Shown here piece by piece: positions 47,832 to 47,979 of a DNA stretch of 47,979 nucleotides; positions within the stretch are counted from its first letter, which is position 1; the number at the start of each line of letters is the position of its first letter. A program made the translations under genes and the position numbers. The notes beneath the pieces were generated by a model. The model saw only the letters and a program-made list of their open reading frames with translations, had not been told where the DNA came from and ran no database searches. Source of the DNA: Mesorhizobium sp. B2-4-3 (GTDB lineage: Bacteria; Pseudomonadota; Alphaproteobacteria; Rhizobiales; Rhizobiaceae); the NCBI RefSeq assembly GCF_006442815.1, contig NZ_VFVL01000039.1, forward strand, positions 1 to 47,979, read 5' to 3'.

Positions 47832-47979
47832 ATGGCTGTTTCGTTCGGTTCTACGCCGCAAGAAGAGTCTTCCGAGATTGGCGAAGGCCGGGGTGCCGTC
47901 CAATCTCCCCCCTGTATGGACTGGGGACATCGCGAACAGGTGTGCGAAGACATCGCGAACAGTTTCGTGCGTTTTGCGC
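47832..47979. mobile_element. Possible end of an insertion sequence, cut by the window
   Basis: From ~47913 the sequence TGTATGGACTGGGGACATCG begins and runs to the end, with a 14-base direct repeat GACATCGCGAACAG at 47926-47939 and 47949-47962. Just before it, CAATCTCCCCCCT matches the start of the intergenic repeat seen at 20690 but stops in the middle. I recall similar GGGGACATCGCGAACAG ends on rhizobial IS elements; no transposase is visible. An ATG at 47832 opens a frame to the window end, but it crosses this boundary and I do not call it a gene. Confidence 0.4.

Noticed and set aside
47832..47979. A 3'-open frame starting at ATG 47832
   Set aside because: It crosses the break between the intergenic repeat and the apparent IS end and shows no protein family features.

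Overview
The window looks like chromosomal DNA of a high-GC alphaproteobacterium of the Rhizobiales, most likely Mesorhizobium or a close relative. The signs are 8-stranded Omp25/31-type porins, DUF1236, DUF982 and DUF2934 proteins, an ExoX-like exopolysaccharide repressor, an ExsH/PrsD/PrsE-like glycanase secretion operon, the GTTC-N7-GTTC form of LexA box used by alphaproteobacteria, and intergenic palindromic repeats of a rhizobial kind. I saw no rRNA, tRNA, CRISPR array or phage genes. The species assignment is inference. 

Layout: (1) 1-4595, surface proteins: the 3' part of a glycine-rich autotransporter, a small outer-membrane porin, and a porin with two complete barrel domains in one chain. 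(2) 4659-13866, a catabolic island: a polar amino-acid ABC importer without a local ATPase, an amidase, a LysR regulator, a class-V aminotransferase, an ornithine-cyclodeaminase/mu-crystallin-family reductase, a DadA-like FAD oxidase and a RidA-type imine deaminase. A TTCATAAC motif recurs in its three intergenic regions. (3) 13909-18438, a secretion operon: family-16 glycanase with N-terminal RTX repeats, type I ABC exporter and HlyD-type adaptor. (4) 18730-22655, mixed single genes, a proC-like remnant, and a mosaic intergenic repeat that supplies the end of a GFA-family gene. (5) 22788-30174, a sugar or sugar-acid island: SMP-30 lactonase divergent from a FadR-type regulator with a clear operator, then an enolase-superfamily dehydratase, an FrcBCA-like sugar importer, an SDR dehydrogenase and an aldose-1-epimerase-like protein. 

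(6) 30146-32979, dinB with a LexA box, a cupin and small proteins. (7) 33088-36695, a divergent TadG/TadE-like locus whose two large proteins carry a repetitive beta-rich C-terminal domain. (8) 36812-44688, many small secreted or unknown rhizobial proteins (three DUF1236 paralogues, DUF982, DUF2934, a J-domain/winged-helix fusion, ExoX, a four-helix membrane protein) and a candidate small RNA. (9) 45065-47803, a tandem pair of small porin-like proteins with a YadA-like C-terminus, two small unknown genes, and a TPP riboswitch in front of a YkoF-type thiamine/HMP-binding protein. The last ~70 bases look like the end of an insertion sequence placed inside an intergenic repeat. 

In the first island, import, amide cleavage, oxidation to an imine, imine deamination or reduction, and transamination would together degrade an amidated, D- or cyclic amino acid; the substrate is unknown. 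In the second, mutarotation, dehydrogenation, lactone hydrolysis and dehydration form most of a non-phosphorylative sugar pathway, but no aldolase is present in the window.
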